A DNA stretch of 6,173 nt from NCBI GenBank assembly GCA_937982515.1, contig CALJMB010000177.1:1-6173 (forward strand), read 5' to 3'. Below are positions 4,098 through 6,173 of the stretch, piece by piece; positions within the stretch are counted from its first letter, which is position 1, and each line of letters starts with the position of its first letter. Both the position numbers and the translations under genes were made by a program. Under the pieces are notes generated by a model. The model saw only the letters and a list, made by a program, of their open reading frames with translations. It had not been told where the DNA came from and searched no databases. The DNA comes from an uncultured Balneolaceae bacterium (GTDB lineage: Bacteria > Bacteroidota > Rhodothermia > Balneolales > Balneolaceae).

Positions 4098-5361
4098 ATT
4101 TGTTATTGAGGGGCCCACCCCTCTTCGTGGTACAATTCCCATCAGTGGATCCAAAAACGCGGCGCTTCCCCTGATGGCGGCCGCCCTTATGGGAGAGTCT
4201 CCGACTACCATAAAGAACGTCCCCCGGCTGCGGGATATTTACACCTTCAACAACGTGATCCGGGCTACAGGTACACACGTTAATTTTGATGAAGACAACA
4301 GCCGGATTCATATCGACCCTTCTCACCTTTCTCACTTTGAGGCTCCGTATGAGCTGGTTCGAAAGATGAGGGCCTCGTTTTACATGCTGGGGGCTTTATT
4401 GGGCAAATTCGGGGAAGCAAAGGTATCGCTGCCCGGCGGATGTGCCTGGGGCCCCCGGCCGGTAGATCTCCATATGGAGGGTATGCGGGCCATGGGGGCT
4501 GAACTGGAGCTCGATCAGGGCTATGTCGTTGCCCGGGCTCCCGAAAAGCTTAAGGGCGGCGTATACGAACTGAAACCAAGCAGCGTGGGCGCCACAGTAA
4601 ACCTGCTGCTGGCTTCCGTGCTCCGCGCCGAGAAGTTCGTCATAAAAAATGCCGCCAAAGAACCGGACGTGGTTCTTTTAGCTCATTGTCTCACCAGGAT
4701 GGGTGCCCATATCGAAGGCATAGGTACCGATACGCTTACCGTTTATGGTGTTGACAAACTAAAGGGAGTGGAAATTGACAACGCCCCGGACCGTATCGAA
4801 ACGGGGACGTTTATGATCGCGGGCGCCATGCATCCCCGGTCGGAGGTTACACTTACCGGCGCGAATCCCGATGAGCTCGGTGCTTTTCCTGAAACACTGC
4901 GGAAAACCGGTGCCGAAGTTACCATAGAAGGGACAACCATACACGTAAAGGCTCCTGACAAACTGAAGCCCGTTTCTGTTAAGACAGACATATATCCCGG
5001 CTTCCCGACGGATCTGCAGGCCCAATGGTCTACGATGATGACCCAGGCCGGAGGGAGATCCAGCGTTACAGACACCATATATTTTGACCGTTTCAGCTAT
5101 GTTCCCGAACTGATACGCCTCGGCGCGAGCATGGAAGTAGTGGAAAACACAGTGCACATTGAAGGCAAAACGCCTTTAAAAGCTGCTTCTGTAATGAGTA
5201 CCGACCTCAGGGCCAGCGTCAGCCTTGTGCTGGCGGCTATGGCTGCGGAGGGAGAAACCGATGTGCTCCGGGTCTATCACCTGGACCGCGGGTACGAAGA
5301 TCTGGAGCAAAAATTCGGGCGTGTCGGAGCCCGTATAAAAAGAGTAAATCAAGACGCTTAA
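4090..5361 (+). CDS. murA: UDP-N-acetylglucosamine 1-carboxyvinyltransferase
   Basis: Transfers enolpyruvate from PEP to UDP-GlcNAc, the first committed step of peptidoglycan precursor synthesis, in the cytoplasm. The 423-aa protein has the expected length for the EPSP-synthase-like two-domain fold. Visible residues are SKNA with Lys22-Asn23, the Arg-rich RKMRAS (91-96), the catalytic loop LPGGCAWGPRPVD with Cys118 (equivalent to E. coli Cys115, the fosfomycin target), RIETGTFM (235-242), YPGFPTDLQAQ with Asp308 as the likely general base, DLRAS (372-376), and HLDRGYE (397-403) with Arg400. Nothing is missing. The start is GTG at 4090: the family N-terminus (MDKFVIEGPTPLRG) begins there, and the next Met is at residue 29, too late. 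This start overlaps the BCCP stop by 8 bases in another frame, implying translational coupling. There is no clear terminator after it. Confidence 0.97.
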   Translation: MDKFVIEGPTPLRGTIPISGSKNAALPLMAAALMGESPTTIKNVPRLRDIYTFNNVIRATGTHVNFDEDNSRIHIDPSHLSHFEAPYELVRKMRASFYMLGALLGKFGEAKVSLPGGCAWGPRPVDLHMEGMRAMGAELELDQGYVVARAPEKLKGGVYELKPSSVGATVNLLLASVLRAEKFVIKNAAKEPDVVLLAHCLTRMGAHIEGIGTDTLTVYGVDKLKGVEIDNAPDRIETGTFMIAGAMHPRSEVTLTGANPDELGAFPETLRKTGAEVTIEGTTIHVKAPDKLKPVSVKTDIYPGFPTDLQAQWSTMMTQAGGRSSVTDTIYFDRFSYVPELIRLGASMEVVENTVHIEGKTPLKAASVMSTDLRASVSLVLAAMAAEGETDVLRVYHLDRGYEDLEQKFGRVGARIKRVNQDA

Positions 5362-5823
5362 AACATACTGTTTCCGGGCCGACATTCGTTACAGCATCAG
5401 GAACATAACTTTTACCGGTTTACATTGATAGGTAACTCCTTGTATATTAAGAGGAAATTATAGGATATTCATAGCTTATAAAAAATTTTAGGTTACATTT
5501 GCAGCATTTTTTTGAACCACAGGTATTATTAAATCTATTAGCAGCTTTTCTCAAGCCATTATTCAATCGCTTTGAGGATAGTATAAGATGCCTGTTCTTA
5601 CCTGAAGCTTGTAGCCGTGCACTGCATTATGCACCTTTCTCTGAATATCCCGGAATTACCGAAACAAATTTTACGTATAACAAGAACGTTAATTTAGCGG
5701 TTGCTGAACCTCCGCTAATGGAAAAGAATATTACACATTTTTTTTCTAGAATGATATTTCATGAATATTTGACCAGGATGCTACATCCGGAGGGCAGCAG
5801 CTGTATGAAACGAGAGCTTTTTA
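5362..5823. other. Intergenic region and probable long leader upstream of the RNase gene
   Basis: 462 bp without a supported gene. It contains a promoter box near 5494 and two small stems: GTGCA/TGCAC (5617-5634) and TTAGCGG/CCGCTAA (5694-5718). No tRNA or known riboswitch was recognised. A frame spanning 5499-5918 starts on a TTG inside the promoter box and runs on into the RNase gene, so it is not credible. If the promoter is right, the mRNA leader is about 315 bases, which is long. Confidence 0.55.
5494..5501 (+). promoter_or_regulatory. Bacteroidota-type -7 promoter box upstream of the RNase E/G gene
   Basis: TACATTTG matches the TAnnTTTG consensus at every fixed position. The region upstream is very AT-rich (TTATAAAAAATTTTAGG), but no TTTG is found about 20 bases ahead, so the -33 box is weak or absent. 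Transcription would start near 5508. Confidence 0.5.
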
Positions 5824-6173
5824 ATGAAGAACCAAATTATCATACACGCTTCGGGCGAGCAGAATCGCATCGCCCTGTTAGAAAATGGGGAACTTGCCCA
5901 GCTTTTTATAGAAACTGAAGAAAACCAACGTACTGTTGGGAATATTTACCTGGCCCGTGTCCACAAAGTAATGAGTGGTATACGTGCCGCTTTTATCGAT
6001 ATGGGCACGCCGAAAGATGCATTTCTGCACTTTTCAGACGCCGGCGACCATCTGAAAGAATATGTTCAGATGCTGAATGGCGTGGATGCCATCCCCAGGA
6101 AAACCCGCGAAGCCCTGGCGAAAACCAATTTCGATAAGATATCGAATTATGAGAAGCAGAACTGGGCGGGGAA
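5824..6173 (+). CDS. rng: Ribonuclease E/G family protein (N-terminal part, cut by window end)
   Basis: Endoribonuclease that processes rRNA precursors and starts mRNA decay in the cytoplasm. Only 116 codons are present. The N-terminus KNQIIIHASGEQNRIALLENGELAQLFIE (2-30) is the usual RNase E/G opening. It is followed by the S1 RNA-binding domain from about residue 36: TVGNIYLARVHKVMSGIRAAFIDMG (37-61) and KDAFLHFSD (64-72). After that comes a Lys-rich segment (VDAIPRKTREALAKTNFDKIS, 87-107), which reads like the insertion often seen in the S1 domain of Bacteroidota members. ATG at 5824 is chosen because an in-frame TGA at 5806 leaves no earlier start; GAGAG lies about 9 bases before it. The catalytic DNase-I-like domain with its metal-binding Asp residues and the Zn-link lie beyond the window, so RNase G versus E type cannot be settled. 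The symbol follows usual naming in this phylum. Confidence 0.93.
   Translation, partial: MKNQIIIHASGEQNRIALLENGELAQLFIETEENQRTVGNIYLARVHKVMSGIRAAFIDMGTPKDAFLHFSDAGDHLKEYVQMLNGVDAIPRKTREALAKTNFDKISNYEKQNWAG

Noticed and set aside
4743..5157. Two minus-strand frames inside murA
   Set aside because: Antisense shadows of a strongly conserved gene.
5499..5918. Plus-strand 139-aa frame upstream of and overlapping the RNase gene
   Set aside because: It begins on a TTG within the TACATTTG promoter box, has no recognisable domain, and its end is an out-of-frame reading of the RNase start.

Overview
The window looks like a chromosomal stretch from a member of the Bacteroidota/Rhodothermota/Balneolota group. 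The support is: a DUF3108 envelope protein next to dut; a lipoprotein whose 'PAFPNP' region recalls the secretion-tail proteins of this phylum; an RNase E/G N-terminus of the type seen there; a TAnnTTTG promoter-like box upstream of that RNase gene; and mostly weak or absent Shine-Dalgarno sequences. The MurA N-terminus (SGSKNAALP) fits a Rhodothermia/Balneolia-like lineage better than Bacteroidia. That placement rests on memory of the families, not on a search.

Layout. Positions 1-372 hold no gene and are packed with palindromic repeats: a roughly 126-bp element built on two mirrored AAACCTATCAGGTTT palindromes, a small hairpin, and a nested 140-bp inverted repeat. From 1928 down to 373 a minus-strand unit reads DUF3108 exported protein, then dut (stop and start overlapping as TAATG), then a 70-aa remnant of an MFS transporter. 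A 'CGCGGAT'-type intergenic repeat lies between the last two. A short divergent intergenic region separates this unit from a plus-strand lipoprotein at 2068-2580. Positions 2581-3309 form a 730-bp gene-free repeat island. It holds a 33-bp perfect palindrome, a dyad-symmetric array of 11-bp units about 205 bp long, AT-rich flanks, and a second copy of the 126-bp element. Positions 3310-5361 are a tight three-gene plus-strand operon: a small winged-helix-like protein, a free-standing biotin carboxyl carrier protein, and murA. A 462-bp leader region with a good promoter box follows, then the first 116 codons of an RNase E/G family ribonuclease, cut by the window end.

How the genes work together. 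Most of the genes are housekeeping: nucleotide-pool sanitation (dut), peptidoglycan precursor synthesis (murA), RNA processing (rng) and biotin-dependent carboxylation. The BCCP, the small wHTH-like protein and murA are probably co-transcribed, and murA is probably translationally coupled to the BCCP gene, which is not an obvious functional pairing. The most unusual content is non-coding, above all the phased 11-bp inverted array at 2779-2983 and the family of 'palindrome made of palindromes' elements around it. No defence system, CRISPR array, complete insertion sequence, tRNA or rRNA was seen.
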